Below are positions 9,566 to 19,046 of a stretch of 64,000 bases of DNA, in pieces. Numbering within the stretch: the first letter of the stretch is position 1; the number at the start of each line of letters is the position of its first letter. Both the position numbers and the translations under genes were made by a program. The notes beneath the pieces were generated by a model that was given only the letters and a program-made list of their open reading frames with translations, was not told the origin of the DNA and searched no databases. Source of the stretch: Carboxylicivirga marina (lineage in GTDB: Bacteria; Bacteroidota; Bacteroidia; Bacteroidales; Marinilabiliaceae); NCBI RefSeq assembly GCF_016612505.1, contig NZ_JAENRR010000001.1, positions 62,001-126,000 on the forward strand. Reading direction: 5' to 3'.

Positions 9566-10567
9566 TTATGCGCCCAATGTAGCAACCATAACAGCTTTAA
9601 TAGTGTGCATACGGTTTTCAGCCTGATCAAATACGATTGAAGCTGGTGATTCGAATACATCCTCTGTTACTTCCATACCATCTAATCCAAACTTCTGGAA
9701 AATTTCTTCTCCAACTTTTGTTTCACGGTTGTGGAATGCTGGCAAACAGTGTAAGAACTTACAGTTTGGATTACCAGTCGCTTCCATGGCAGAAGTATTT
9801 ACCTGGTATGGTTTTAATAGCTCTATACGCTCTTTCCAAACTTCGTCAGCTTCACCCATTGATACCCAAACATCAGTATAAAGGAAATCACATCCTTCAA
9901 CACCTTCTTTTACATCATCAGTAATGGTAATTACAGCACCTGTTTTCTCAGCAATTTCCTGACATTTCTTCACTAGGTCAGCATCTGGCTGTAACGATTT
10001 TGGACCTACAATGCGTACATCCATACCCATAATGGCACCACCAACTAATAATGAATTAGCCATGTTGTTACGAGCATCACCCAAGTAAGCATAAGATACC
10101 TGATTTAATGGCACATTGCTATGCTCCATCATGGTAAGGAAATCAGCTAAAATCTGTGTTGGGTGGAATTCGTCAGTTAAACCATTCCAAACAGGTACAC
10201 CTGCGTACTCAGCCAACTCTTCAACAATAGCCTGACCATAACCACGGTACTCGATACCATCGTACATACGACCCAATACCCGGGCAGTATCTTTCATTGA
10301 TTCTTTATTTCCAATCTGAGAACCTGAAGGTCCTAAATAAGTAACGTGAGCTCCCTGATCCAAAGCTGCTACTTCAAAAGCACATCTTGTACGGGTAGAT
10401 GACTTTTCAAAAATCAGAGCGATGTTTTTGCCAGTCATACGTGGTTGCTCAACACCTGCATATTTAGCAGCTTTTAAGTCCTGCGCTAATTTTAGCATAA
10501 ACTTGATTTCTTCCTGTGAGAAATCTAATAACTTCAGGAAGTTCCGATTTTTAAGATTGAATGCCAT
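9566..10567 (-). CDS. argF/arcB: Ornithine carbamoyltransferase
   Basis: This enzyme interconverts ornithine plus carbamoyl phosphate with citrulline. The 333-residue sequence carries the carbamoyl-phosphate motif STRTR at 57-61, HPTQ at 135-138 and the ornithine loop HCLPAFH at 273-279. Its length and the carbamate kinase gene 125 bp upstream on the same strand suggest the catabolic arginine-deiminase type (ArcB), making carbamoyl phosphate from citrulline for ATP production. No arginine deiminase (arcA) or arginine/ornithine antiporter is in the window, and no other arg gene either. A biosynthetic role is therefore not excluded. Confidence 0.9.
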   Translation of the reverse strand: MAFNLKNRNFLKLLDFSQEEIKFMLKLAQDLKAAKYAGVEQPRMTGKNIALIFEKSSTRTRCAFEVAALDQGAHVTYLGPSGSQIGNKESMKDTARVLGRMYDGIEYRGYGQAIVEELAEYAGVPVWNGLTDEFHPTQILADFLTMMEHSNVPLNQVSYAYLGDARNNMANSLLVGGAIMGMDVRIVGPKSLQPDADLVKKCQEIAEKTGAVITITDDVKEGVEGCDFLYTDVWVSMGEADEVWKERIELLKPYQVNTSAMEATGNPNCKFLHCLPAFHNRETKVGEEIFQKFGLDGMEVTEDVFESPASIVFDQAENRMHTIKAVMVATLGA

Positions 10568-10692
10568 AATTCTTTGTTTTATTAATTGTTATTTATTTGG
10601 TTTCTTGTTAATGCCTGGTGTGCGGTGCATCCTGCTATAATCTCACAATAAATCGCTCACTCCGGTATTCTTTCTTCCAATTTCGAACCGTT

Positions 10693-11673
10693 TTACTTAT
10701 CGTGCTTTTTCAAATCAGCCTCTTCGTACTCGGCCGTAATTTTGGTGCCATACGCTTTATCCTGAAGTTTTGTAGCCTCAGTAATGACGCTCATATCACC
10801 GCCTCCTTCAACAAACTGAAGGGCTGCATTGATTTTAGGCGCCATGCTTCCTTCACCAAAAGTACCTGCGTTCATGTACTCTTTTGTGTCTTCAACATTT
10901 AAGAATTCCAACACTTTTTGATTTGGCTCGCCAAAGTTAGCATAAACAAATGGTACATCCGTTAAAATATAGAAACGATCTGCTTTGATTTGTCGTGCCA
11001 ATAATGAGTTGGCCAAATCTTTGTCTATTACTGCTTCAATTGGACGAATATCGCCTTTTTCATCAGTGTAAACAGGTACTCCTCCGCCTCCAACAGCAAT
11101 GACAATGGTTCCTTGTCGTGCATTCTTCTCAATAACTTCCCAGTTACCTACTTCTTTAGGCTGTGGCGAAGGTACCACACGACGGAAACCGCTGGTTGTT
11201 TTCTTCTCCTCTTTAAATGTCCATCCTTTTTCCTTGGTTAACTTTTCTGATTCTTCCTGAGAAACAATTTTACCAATGCGTTTGGTAGGATTTTTAAAAG
11301 CCTGATCATTCGGATCAACCTCCACAGTGGTCATTAGTGTTAGAACATTGCGCTTAATGCCGTGCTTGTGCATGACATTTTTTAGTGAGCGCTCAATCAT
11401 GTACCCAATTCCACCTTGTGAATCAGCTACACATACATCAAGTGGCATCTGCGGAATGTTATACATTTGTTCGCCAGCATCGTTGCGCATCACAATGTTA
11501 CCAACCTGTGGTCCGTTACCGTGCGAGATTACAATGTTGTAGCCCTCTTTTAATAAGAATACGATGTTTTCCAACGTATCTGTAGTATTTTGCTCCTGCT
11601 CATCGATAGTTCCTATCTGATTGTCGCGTAATAGAGCATTTCCTCCAAGTGCAATAACTGCTAATTTGCCCAT
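10693..11673 (-). CDS. arcC: Carbamate kinase
   Basis: Carbamate kinase transfers phosphate from carbamoyl phosphate to ADP, giving ATP, CO2 and ammonia. The 326-residue protein has the amino-acid kinase fold signatures: VIALGGNALL at the N-terminus, ISHGNGPQVGN around residue 50, IVIAVGGGGVPV in the middle and EGSMAPKI near the C-terminus. It is upstream of ornithine carbamoyltransferase on the same strand, the usual pairing for energy-yielding citrulline breakdown. The 320-bp region upstream (11674-11993) is shared with a divergent lipoprotein gene. Confidence 0.93.
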   Translation of the reverse strand: MGKLAVIALGGNALLRDNQIGTIDEQEQNTTDTLENIVFLLKEGYNIVISHGNGPQVGNIVMRNDAGEQMYNIPQMPLDVCVADSQGGIGYMIERSLKNVMHKHGIKRNVLTLMTTVEVDPNDQAFKNPTKRIGKIVSQEESEKLTKEKGWTFKEEKKTTSGFRRVVPSPQPKEVGNWEVIEKNARQGTIVIAVGGGGVPVYTDEKGDIRPIEAVIDKDLANSLLARQIKADRFYILTDVPFVYANFGEPNQKVLEFLNVEDTKEYMNAGTFGEGSMAPKINAALQFVEGGGDMSVITEATKLQDKAYGTKITAEYEEADLKKHDK

Positions 11674-11782
11674 GGTCTTTTAGATTTTAGTTACTTGGTT
11701 TATAATAATAGGTCTTCGTTTTGCGATATAACAAACTTTTAGCGATTTAATTCATGATTATTATCACACACTTCGTAGAACC

Positions 11783-11804
11783 TGTTGTTAAGCATATTTG
11801 ACAA
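11783..11804. promoter_or_regulatory. Imperfect inverted repeat in arcC/lipoprotein intergenic region
   Basis: GTTGTTAAG and TTGACAAC face each other around a CATAT centre, with one mismatch between the arms. It lies about 110 bp upstream of the carbamate kinase start in a 320-bp divergent gap. It could be an operator for the arcC-OTC pair, but no cognate regulator is known from the window. Apart from this and the promoter at 11924-11953, I see nothing else in the gap. Confidence 0.3.
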
Positions 11805-11923
11805 CTTTCGATTTGTAAGCAAACAACCAACATAAAGGACTAATAAGGAATTATATAATCTCCAAACCAAATGGTCAAATATTTTTTTTTGACAAATGAG
11901 CTTCATTATACGATTAACGACTC

Positions 11924-11953
11924 TTGCGTCTAATCATTAAATTATTACTTTTG
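11924..11953 (+). promoter_or_regulatory. Bacteroidota-type promoter
   Basis: TTG at 11924-11926, then 19 nt, then TACTTTTG at 11946-11953, an exact TAnnTTTG box. The predicted transcription start is about 35 nt upstream of the ATG of the lipoprotein gene at 11994. Confidence 0.75.
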
Positions 11954-11993
11954 GCGTGCTGACTGAAAAGGGTAAAAGACAAACTACATCATC

Positions 11994-12674
11994 ATGCGTT
12001 ACTTACTATATAGTATACTTCTGATAGGCCTATTTGCAGGTTGTGGGTTTAATAAACCTGCAAAAATGGATGCAGGAGTAATTACTTATAAAATAGTATA
12101 TCCTGAGGAAGTACAGAACAAGGGTTTTGCCGCTTTTCTTCCAACAAAAATGATTAGCACCTTTAAAGATAAAGACTATAAAGTGTCAATCAAAGGTGAA
12201 CTTAGCTTGTATCAGCTCGATTACATTTCAAGGAATTATGGTGATAGCACTGTGACCCTATTCCGCATATTTGACAAACGCCTGTTTCATGAGCACGATG
12301 AGGGTGAGTTTCTGTTTTTATTTGAAACCGTTGAAGAGTCTAGCCTCGAATTTATTGATGAACAAACAAAAGAAATTGCAGGCATTAACTGCAAAAAGGC
12401 CATTGTAAATTTCAACAATCCGGATCTACAGAGCATAACAGTCTATTATACCGAAGAGATTTCCTTTAATCGACCAAAAGAGAATAGTCCGTTTGATGAC
12501 ATACCTGGTGCCTTAATGGAGTTTCAACTCAACTTTAAAGGGCTCGAACTAAGCTTTATTGCCGAAGAAATTGATATAAAGAACATCAAAACGGAAGCAT
12601 TCATGGTACCCGATAACTATGTTGAGAGTGACCATGGTGAGATTGATGAACTTGTAAGCTCTCTTATTCAGTAA
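11994..12674 (+). CDS. GLPGLI-like lipoprotein
   Basis: The 226-residue product starts with a lipoprotein signal (LLIGLFAGC, lipidated Cys17). The body resembles GLPGLI-family secreted proteins of Bacteroidota: a beta-rich domain with the IAGINCKKAIV segment followed by YYTEEISF and an IPGALMEFQL segment in the place of the family's GLPGLI motif. The role of this family is not established. It precedes ftsK by 299 bp and has its own promoter, so it is probably a separate unit. The family assignment is by motif likeness only. Confidence 0.55.
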   Translation: MRYLLYSILLIGLFAGCGFNKPAKMDAGVITYKIVYPEEVQNKGFAAFLPTKMISTFKDKDYKVSIKGELSLYQLDYISRNYGDSTVTLFRIFDKRLFHEHDEGEFLFLFETVEESSLEFIDEQTKEIAGINCKKAIVNFNNPDLQSITVYYTEEISFNRPKENSPFDDIPGALMEFQLNFKGLELSFIAEEIDIKNIKTEAFMVPDNYVESDHGEIDELVSSLIQ

Positions 12675-12931
12675 TCATCATCTAGCTCAAGTTTTTTTAT
12701 ACAACAGATAAGCTCCTTTCTAATCCCTTTCAAGGATTGAGTCAAACCTGTAGTCTTCATTACAGAATCTATTACGCGTTGAAAGAGCTTCAAAGCAATG
12801 CTCTTGTTTATTCACTTCAGCTCACCAGAATGATACGATGACTCGTTTCAGTAAAACCTTGTTTTATTGTCCTTTCAATGTTCAAAACGAAGTTTTAATA
12901 CATTATCAGGGTTAAATGGTGGTGGTTTTAT

Positions 12932-12939
12932 TATTTTTG
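12932..12939 (+). promoter_or_regulatory. -7 box upstream of ftsK
   Basis: TATTTTTG matches TAnnTTTG 34 nt upstream of the ftsK ATG. No TTG lies at the expected 19-21 nt spacing, so the call rests on the -7 box alone. The remainder of the 299-bp gap (12675-12973) shows nothing recognisable. Confidence 0.4.
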
Positions 12940-12973
12940 TCTGAGAACTCGACCTCTGACAATTTTACAACAT

Positions 12974-15418
12974 ATGGCTAAGAAAAAGACCAAGACCAAA
13001 TCTCAAAAACCATCGTTACAGGAAAAATATAACTTATGGCGCGAAAACCTAAAGGATTTTAAGTTTAGGTTTATCTCAGGCATCATAACCATTGGTATTG
13101 CTTTTTACTTTCTGCTGGCATTCTTTTCCTTTTTGTTTACAGGCTTTGCCGATAAAAGCAAGTTCGACATCAATTTTTGGGAACTATTTAAAAACTCTGA
13201 TATAACAGTCGAGAACTGGACAGGAAAGCACGGTGCATATCTGGCTGATAGTTTTATAAATCAAGGAGTAGGTGTTGCTGCGTTTGCCCTTGTTCTATTG
13301 TTATTTGTGATTGGCTTCAGACTTTTAGGTGCACGCATCCTTCCTTTAAGGAAAACATTTGTTCATTGTTTTGTCGTAAGCATCTGGTTATCGATTGCAC
13401 TGGGCTTTATCTTTATCAGTTCAATAAATGACCAGTATTTGTTGCTTGGTGGTGCACATGGTTATTTTATGAGTAAATGGCTAACAGCCTCTATTGGTGG
13501 AGTTGGCACTGTTATTCTTCTTATGGTGGCGTTGGTAACTTATCTTTCTGTGACTTTTGAATCATTCTATCGCATGATGCGAAAACCACTTAATAAGGAA
13601 AACAATGAAGTGGACCAAGTACCTGAAAAAGACGCTTCTGTTGCTTCGAAAGATGAAAACATTATAAAAGAGCCTTTTGATGTTGTAATGGACGAAGAGC
13701 CGTCGTTCGAAAAGGAGATTGAAATAGATGTAGCAGTACCAGAAGAAGAAACGCCCATTCAGCCGGTAGCAGAACCGGAAACAGGCACTACTCTTGAATT
13801 TTCACCAACAATAGATGCCCCGGTTAATGATGAGCCTAATCTGGATTTAACCATCGAGAAACATGAAGAGGAAGAAGTACCGGATACCTTTGATAATGAG
13901 CCACTGGGTGATTACGATCCGACACTTGACTTGTCATCGTACCAACTTCCAGGTATTGAATTACTAGACGATCACAGTGCAGCCAATTCTGACGTTTCAA
14001 TGGAAGAACTGGAGTCTAATAAAAATCGCATTGTAAAAACACTTGAAGATTATAAGATTCAGATAAAAAACATTAAAGCAACAGTAGGACCAACAGTTAC
14101 TTTATATGAAATTGTACCAGCCCCTGGTGTGCGTATCTCCAAAATTAAAAACCTGGAAGATGATATCGCCTTATCATTAGCTGCACTGGGCATTCGTATT
14201 ATTGCACCTATTCCTGGTCGTGGCACCATTGGTATTGAAGTGCCAAACTCAGAACCTGAAGTGGTTGCAATGCGTTCAATTATTAGTGCTAAGAAATTTC
14301 AGAACACCAAATACGAATTACCTATTGCCCTGGGTAAAACCATTTCAAACGAAACATTTGTAATTGACCTGGCCAAAGCGCCACACATGTTGGTAGCCGG
14401 TGCCACCGGGCAAGGTAAGTCAGTTGGTTTAAATGCCATCATTTCATCTTTACTGTATAAAAAGCACCCATCGCAATTAAAGTTTGTGATGGTTGACCCT
14501 AAAAAGGTAGAATTAAACATCTATTCAAAAATTGAGAAACACTTCCTGGCTAAGATGCCTGACGAAGAAGATCCGATTATCACAGATGTGCAGAAAGTGG
14601 TAAATACGCTTAATTCCCTTGCGATAGAAATGGATAATCGTTATGAATTGCTTAAAGCGGCTCATGCACGTAACATTAAAGAATACAACCACAAATTTGT
14701 AAAACGCCAATTGAATCCTGAAAAAGGACATCGATTCTTACCATATATTGTGGTTATTATTGATGAGTTTGCCGACTTAATTATGACGGCTGGTAAGGAA
14801 GTTGAATTACCTATTGCACGTATCGCACAGTTGGCACGTGCCGTGGGTATACATATGATTGTAGCCACTCAGCGACCATCAACTAATATTATTACCGGTG
14901 TGATTAAAGCGAACTTCCCAACGCGTGTGGCGTTTAAAGTGGCGTCGATGATTGACTCTCGTACCATTTTAGATTCGCCGGGTGCCAACCAGTTAATCGG
15001 ACGAGGTGACATGTTAATATCACAAGGAAGTGATTTAGTACGCGTACAATGTGCTTTTGTAGATACACCTGAGGTAGAGAAGATAAACGACTTTATTGGC
15101 TCACAGCGAGGCTATACATCAGCCTTTTTACTGCCAGAATATGTTGGTGAAAGCGCATCTGAATCAGCTGCTGGTGAAGTGGACTTGAGCAAGCGCGACC
15201 CTATGTTTGAAGAAGCTGCACGCGTAGTTGTAGCTAACCAATCAGGCTCTACCTCACTGATACAACGCCGATTTTCAATAGGTTATAACCGTGCCGGGCG
15301 CATCATTGACCAACTTGAGGCAGCTAATATAGTTGGCCCATTTGAAGGTAGTAAAGCCCGACAGGTACTTATTCCAGATGAGCTGGAATTAGAAAAACAA
15401 TTAGCGCAGTTTAATTAA
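12974..15418 (+). CDS. ftsK: DNA translocase FtsK
   Basis: FtsK is the septum-located motor that moves chromosome ends through the closing division site. The 814-residue protein has four N-terminal membrane spans (about 35-55, 95-115, 130-155 and 170-190), then an acidic low-complexity linker (about 215-330, many Glu/Asp/Pro). The RecA-like motor carries Walker A GATGQGKS near 476-483 and Walker B VVIIDEFADL. A C-terminal winged-helix gamma domain (about 740-805, IQRRFSIGYNRAGRII) reads KOPS-type sequences. A lolA-like gene follows after 56 bp, a pairing common in Bacteroidota. Confidence 0.95.
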   Translation: MAKKKTKTKSQKPSLQEKYNLWRENLKDFKFRFISGIITIGIAFYFLLAFFSFLFTGFADKSKFDINFWELFKNSDITVENWTGKHGAYLADSFINQGVGVAAFALVLLLFVIGFRLLGARILPLRKTFVHCFVVSIWLSIALGFIFISSINDQYLLLGGAHGYFMSKWLTASIGGVGTVILLMVALVTYLSVTFESFYRMMRKPLNKENNEVDQVPEKDASVASKDENIIKEPFDVVMDEEPSFEKEIEIDVAVPEEETPIQPVAEPETGTTLEFSPTIDAPVNDEPNLDLTIEKHEEEEVPDTFDNEPLGDYDPTLDLSSYQLPGIELLDDHSAANSDVSMEELESNKNRIVKTLEDYKIQIKNIKATVGPTVTLYEIVPAPGVRISKIKNLEDDIALSLAALGIRIIAPIPGRGTIGIEVPNSEPEVVAMRSIISAKKFQNTKYELPIALGKTISNETFVIDLAKAPHMLVAGATGQGKSVGLNAIISSLLYKKHPSQLKFVMVDPKKVELNIYSKIEKHFLAKMPDEEDPIITDVQKVVNTLNSLAIEMDNRYELLKAAHARNIKEYNHKFVKRQLNPEKGHRFLPYIVVIIDEFADLIMTAGKEVELPIARIAQLARAVGIHMIVATQRPSTNIITGVIKANFPTRVAFKVASMIDSRTILDSPGANQLIGRGDMLISQGSDLVRVQCAFVDTPEVEKINDFIGSQRGYTSAFLLPEYVGESASESAAGEVDLSKRDPMFEEAARVVVANQSGSTSLIQRRFSIGYNRAGRIIDQLEAANIVGPFEGSKARQVLIPDELELEKQLAQFN

Positions 15419-15474
15419 TGCTGATTTTTAGAACAATTATTGATTATTGACGAACATCTTGACACAATAAAAAA

Positions 15475-16134
15475 ATGAAAAAAACATTCAATATGAAATA
15501 CGCATTTACATTAATTCTAGCCTCAATCAGTTTATTCAGCTTTGCCCAGTCACAGGAAAAAGCAAAAGAAATACTGGATCAGGTATCGGCCAAAACAAAA
15601 GCATATCCTTCTATCGTTGCTGATTTCTCTTTTTCTCTTGAAAATCTTCAGGAAGATATTAACGAAGTGTACGAAGGTAATATCATATTAAAAGGAAATA
15701 AGTACAAAGTTAATTTAATGGATGTTGACACCTACTTCGATGGTCAAGTACAATACACCCATATGATTGATGCCTTTGAAGTTAACATCACTATTCCTGA
15801 TTTGGACGATGAAGAAACTTTAAATCCGGCAACCATATTTACCATTTACGAAGAAGGCTATACCTACAACTATGTAGCCGAAGGAACCATTAACGGTAAA
15901 GCGTGTCACGAAATTGATTTGTACCCTATTAATCGCGATAAACCTTATTCACGCATCAAGCTATTGATTCTAAAAGACAATCTTCAGTTATACTCAATTC
16001 GTCAGGTAGGTAAAGACGGAAACAATTATACTGTAGTGGTGAAAAATATGGAAACGAATAAACAGATTAATGATAAAACTTTTGTGTTTGACCAGGCAGC
16101 CAACTCCGATGTTGATGTCATTGATATGCGATAA
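15475..16134 (+). CDS. lolA: LolA-like outer-membrane lipoprotein carrier
   Basis: This 219-residue periplasmic protein has a signal peptide (LILASISLFSFAQ) followed by the fold expected for LolA: an N-terminal helix with SAKTKAYPSIVADFSFSL, then curved beta strands with YEGNIILKGNKYKVNL and YFDGQVQYTHM. LolA ferries lipoproteins from the inner to the outer membrane. Position directly after ftsK and the final strong terminator support co-transcription. Bacterial LolA proteins diverge strongly, so the family is clear but carrier function is inferred. Confidence 0.75.
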   Translation: MKKTFNMKYAFTLILASISLFSFAQSQEKAKEILDQVSAKTKAYPSIVADFSFSLENLQEDINEVYEGNIILKGNKYKVNLMDVDTYFDGQVQYTHMIDAFEVNITIPDLDDEETLNPATIFTIYEEGYTYNYVAEGTINGKACHEIDLYPINRDKPYSRIKLLILKDNLQLYSIRQVGKDGNNYTVVVKNMETNKQINDKTFVFDQAANSDVDVIDMR

Positions 16135-16160
16135 ACACCATTTATTTAAAAAGATATTTA

Positions 16161-16190
16161 AAAGTCCGGTTAACAGCCGGACTTTTTGTT
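16161..16190 (+). terminator. Rho-independent terminator after lolA
   Basis: AAAGTCCGG at 16161-16169 and CCGGACTTT at 16177-16185 form a perfect 9-bp stem with a 7-nt loop and run into TTTTTGTTT. It separates ftsK-lolA from the downstream region. Confidence 0.9.
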
Positions 16191-16212
16191 TACCTCTATC
16201 TTCTCAAAGTGT

Positions 16213-16435
16213 CGATACCTTTTGGTATCGTCATCATTCTCTTTTTATCAAAATACCATTTGGTATCGACCATCCTGATCTTTAAACAAGCTAATACCAT
16301 TTGGTATCGGTCAATTTTAGCGTTATTCCTTCCAAATACCAACTAGTAATTGCACTTTTTAATACTTATTTGAGCAAATACCATTTGGTAATGAGACTTT
16401 TTTTTCTTTGTGTGAGTCAATACCAAATGGTATCG
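16213..16435. promoter_or_regulatory. Array of six phased palindromes (ATACCAnnTGGTAT)
   Basis: Six 14-bp sites begin at 16215 (ATACCTTTTGGTAT), 16253 (ATACCATTTGGTAT), 16294 (ATACCATTTGGTAT), 16336 (ATACCAACTAGTAA, weak), 16378 (ATACCATTTGGTAA) and 16420 (ATACCAAATGGTAT). Four are followed by CG. Start-to-start distances are 38, 41, 42, 42 and 42 bp, the last three equal to four turns of B-DNA. The AT-rich spacers are unrelated. The array lies between the lolA terminator and the leucine/mevalonate gene cluster. This is the pattern of a cooperative operator, probably for a dimeric regulator; the regulator is not in the window. Confidence 0.75.
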
Positions 16436-16437
16436 GC

Positions 16438-16465
16438 TTGTCTGAACAAAAAATCGTTAGTTTTC
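16438..16465 (+). promoter_or_regulatory. Possible promoter next to the palindrome array
   Basis: TTG at 16438-16440 and TAGTTTTC at 16458-16465 (one mismatch to TAnnTTTG) are 17 nt apart, 2 nt shorter than usual. The -33 element would lie 4 nt after the last palindrome. A transcript from here would have a leader of about 185 nt. Weak on its own. Confidence 0.3.
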
Positions 16466-16500
16466 CGCCTACGATGAGGGTTTAATTAAAGGCCATAAGA

Positions 16501-16655
16501 CTTGTACAAGCTGAGAAGAAAACTCAAATCCGGTAAGTTAAGCTCTCAGTCAATTTTTAGCGTTAAAACAATTATAAAATCTGTTTCAAATAAACAGGTT
16601 TCTACTGAACATTTGCCCCTCAAAAAGGTTATTATTTGCGAATAGCGAATAAAAG
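16501..16655 (+). other. Leader region of the leucine/mevalonate cluster
   Basis: This stretch has the perfect palindrome CTTGTACAAG at 16501-16510. The sequence TCAATTTTTAGCGTTA at 16550-16565 repeats TCAATTTTAGCGTTA seen inside the palindrome array at 16311-16325. The heptamer GCGAATA is tandemly repeated at 16638-16651 and ends 4 nt before the ATG. An imperfect -7 box (ATTATTTG, 16631-16638) is also present. No ORF or terminator is seen. Confidence 0.35.
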
Positions 16656-18254
16656 ATGTTTAAGTATAATTCAACAATAAATACGAGTTCTGACTCCTTT
16701 GTCAGCAATAAAAAGCTAAACAATGCATTAGCTGAAGACTACTTTAAAAAGCTAAAAGAAGCATTTAAAGGAGGTGGAGAAAAGGCGCGTCAGAAGCACA
16801 TTGCAAAAGGCAAACTTACGGTTCGGCAACGAATCGATTACTTGTTAGATAAAGACTCTTATTTCCTTGAACTATCAGCTTTAGCAGCCAATGGGCAATA
16901 CAAAGATGCCTTCCCATCTGCCGGCATTGTAACAGGCATAGGTCAGGTGCACGGACGAAATGTAATCATAATTGCCAATGATGCCACGGTTAAAGGTGGC
17001 ACTTATGTGAAAGAAACCATTAAGAAGCACTTGCGAGCACAGGAAATTGCGCTTCAAAACAAGCTCCCATGTATTTATTTAGTTGATAGCGGCGGCGTAT
17101 TTCTGCCTCAGCAAGCTGAAGTATTTCCTGACAGGGATGATTTTGGGCGCATCTTTTTTAATCAATCGCGCATGTCGGCTCAGAGCATTGCTCAAATTGC
17201 CATTGTGATGGGCTCTTGTACTGCTGGTGGGGCTTACGTTCCTGCCATGAGTGATGAAACGATTATTGTCAAAAACCAAGGCACCATCTTTTTAGCCGGC
17301 CCACCCTTGGTTAAAGCAGCCACTGGTGAAGAAGTTAGTGCAGAAGAGTTAGGTGGCGGTGAAGTACACACTCAAATATCCGGTGTGGCCGATCATCTGG
17401 CAGATAATGACGAACACGCCATTCATATTTGTCGGAATATTGTTGAAACACTTCCTCAAAATCATGCTAAGGCTACAGAAGCATCGGCACCACAGTATGC
17501 CCCCAACGAACTAAGTGGATTAATTCCCGAAAGTGGCAAGCCATTCCCGGATGTGCATGAAATCATTGCACGACTGGTGGACGACAGTGCGTTTCATGAG
17601 TTTAAGAGCAACTATGGAACAACACTGGTGACGGCATTTGCAAAAATAGAGGGTCAATCCGTTGGCATTATAGCCAATAATGGCATCCTGTTTTCTGAAT
17701 CGGCTTTAAAAGGTGCGCACTTTATTCAGCTGTGTAATGAGCGGAATATTCCAATGCTATTTTTACAAAACATCACCGGCTTTATGGTGGGTAAAGATTA
17801 TGAACACAAAGGCATTGCCAAAGATGGAGCCAAAATGGTGAATGCACTCGCTAACTCAACAGTGCCGTATTTCACCATTCTTATTGGCGGTTCATATGGC
17901 GCCGGCAATTATGCCATGGCTGGCCGGGCTTATGAACCTCGTTTTTTGTTTATGTGGCCCAATGCCCGGATATCAGTCATGGGAGCCAAACAAGCCGCGA
18001 AGGTGCTAACAACCATCAAGCGCGAGCAGGCCATCGCTCAAAATCAAAACGTTAATGAGGAAGAACTTAAACAAATTGAAGCTTCCATATTAAAAAAATA
18101 CGAAGAGGAAGGTTCACCATACTATAGTACAAGTCGTTTGTGGGATGATGGTATAATCTCGCCAGAATCTACCCGTCAAATTGCAGGATTGGTATTAAGA
18201 ATAATTGATAATAACGAAGTGAAAAACACAAAATATGGCGTCTTTAGAATGTAA
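16656..18254 (+). CDS. liuB: Methylcrotonyl-CoA carboxylase beta subunit
   Basis: This carboxyltransferase subunit moves CO2 from biotin to 3-methylcrotonyl-CoA, giving 3-methylglutaconyl-CoA in leucine breakdown. The 532-residue sequence has two crotonase-like halves. The second half contains [16 protein letters not shown] and [12 protein letters not shown], which closely match MCC beta rather than propionyl-CoA carboxylase, and 532 residues is the MCC beta length. The N-terminal half has [16 protein letters not shown]. It is the first of nine tightly spaced plus-strand genes and overlaps the next gene by 20 nt. The substrate is inferred from motif likeness and from the hydratase and biotin subunit genes beside it. 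Confidence 0.88.
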   Translation: MFKYNSTINTSSDSFVSNKKLNNALAEDYFKKLKEAFKGGGEKARQKHIAKGKLTVRQRIDYLLDKDSYFLELSALAANGQYKDAFPSAGIVTGIGQVHGRNVIIIANDATVKGGTYVKETIKKHLRAQEIALQNKLPCIYLVDSGGVFLPQQAEVFPDRDDFGRIFFNQSRMSAQSIAQIAIVMGSCTAGGAYVPAMSDETIIVKNQGTIFLAGPPLVKAATGEEVSAEELGGGEVHTQISGVADHLADNDEHAIHICRNIVETLPQNHAKATEASAPQYAPNELSGLIPESGKPFPDVHEIIARLVDDSAFHEFKSNYGTTLVTAFAKIEGQSVGIIANNGILFSESALKGAHFIQLCNERNIPMLFLQNITGFMVGKDYEHKGIAKDGAKMVNALANSTVPYFTILIGGSYGAGNYAMAGRAYEPRFLFMWPNARISVMGAKQAAKVLTTIKREQAIAQNQNVNEEELKQIEASILKKYEEEGSPYYSTSRLWDDGIISPESTRQIAGLVLRIIDNNEVKNTKYGVFRM

Positions 18255-19038
18255 CAACAAACATCTGGTTGAATTGAATCAATCTAATGGCGTCAGTCGA
18301 ATACTACTGAATGATCCTGCACGCAAAAATGCCTTGTCAAAAGACATGCTTATTTGTTTGATAGCAACATTAGAAAAGATACAATCGGACGATAAGCAAA
18401 AGGTCGTGATATTGCGTGGTGCTGGCGGTGTTTTTTGTTCGGGCGCCGACCTAAAATGGATGAGAGAAGGCCTCCATCAAACGGAAGAACAAAATAAAGC
18501 GGATGCTGAGCTGTTTTATCGCACCTTTGATATACTAAACAACTTTCCGAAACCCATTATTATCTGGCTTGAAAAATATGCCATGGGTGGTGCCATTGGC
18601 CTTGTGGCATGCGCCGACTATGTTATTGCCGATAAGGATGCCAAAATGGCTTTCACTGAGGTTAAATTAGGATTGGTACCTGCAACGATTGCACCCTTTA
18701 TCGTGAATAAAATAGGACTTTCGCAAGCTCGTGCCCTCATGTTAAGTGCCTTGCCTTTTACTGCTAAAACGGCCAAAAAGATTGGTCTCATCCACGAAGT
18801 TGGTAGTCACAAAGAGTTGGCACAGCGCATTGATGAGCTAAGCGAGCATTTTAAAGCCAACAGCAACAAAGCAATGGCTTCAACCAAGCATTTACTCAAT
18901 CAACTATCGAAGAACAACTTCACGGAAGCGAACAAGTTGCTTTGCATTGAAAAAATAGCCGAATCCAGAGGCACAGATGAAGGACAGGAAGGTGTAAAAG
19001 CATTTTTTGAAAAGCGCCGTCCCAGTTGGTATAAATAA
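18235..19038 (+). CDS. liuC: Methylglutaconyl-CoA hydratase (enoyl-CoA hydratase family)
   Basis: The 267-residue crotonase-fold protein has the oxyanion-hole segments [16 protein letters not shown] and [16 protein letters not shown], and a catalytic Glu in [11 protein letters not shown]. In leucine catabolism this family hydrates 3-methylglutaconyl-CoA to HMG-CoA. The placement between the two carboxylase subunit genes, with a 20-nt overlap at the front and 8 nt at the back, makes that substrate the most likely one. HMG-CoA is also the substrate of the reductase encoded later in the same cluster. The exact substrate is inferred from context; the family itself is broad. Confidence 0.82.
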   Translation: MASLECNNKHLVELNQSNGVSRILLNDPARKNALSKDMLICLIATLEKIQSDDKQKVVILRGAGGVFCSGADLKWMREGLHQTEEQNKADAELFYRTFDILNNFPKPIIIWLEKYAMGGAIGLVACADYVIADKDAKMAFTEVKLGLVPATIAPFIVNKIGLSQARALMLSALPFTAKTAKKIGLIHEVGSHKELAQRIDELSEHFKANSNKAMASTKHLLNQLSKNNFTEANKLLCIEKIAESRGTDEGQEGVKAFFEKRRPSWYK

Positions 19039-19046
19039 GTAGGAAA

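Noticed and set aside
16213-16435. CRISPR-like array (regular short repeats with unique spacers)
   Set aside because: The repeats are only 14 bp, palindromic and degenerate in two copies, the spacers are AT-rich and no cas gene is present. An operator array fits better.
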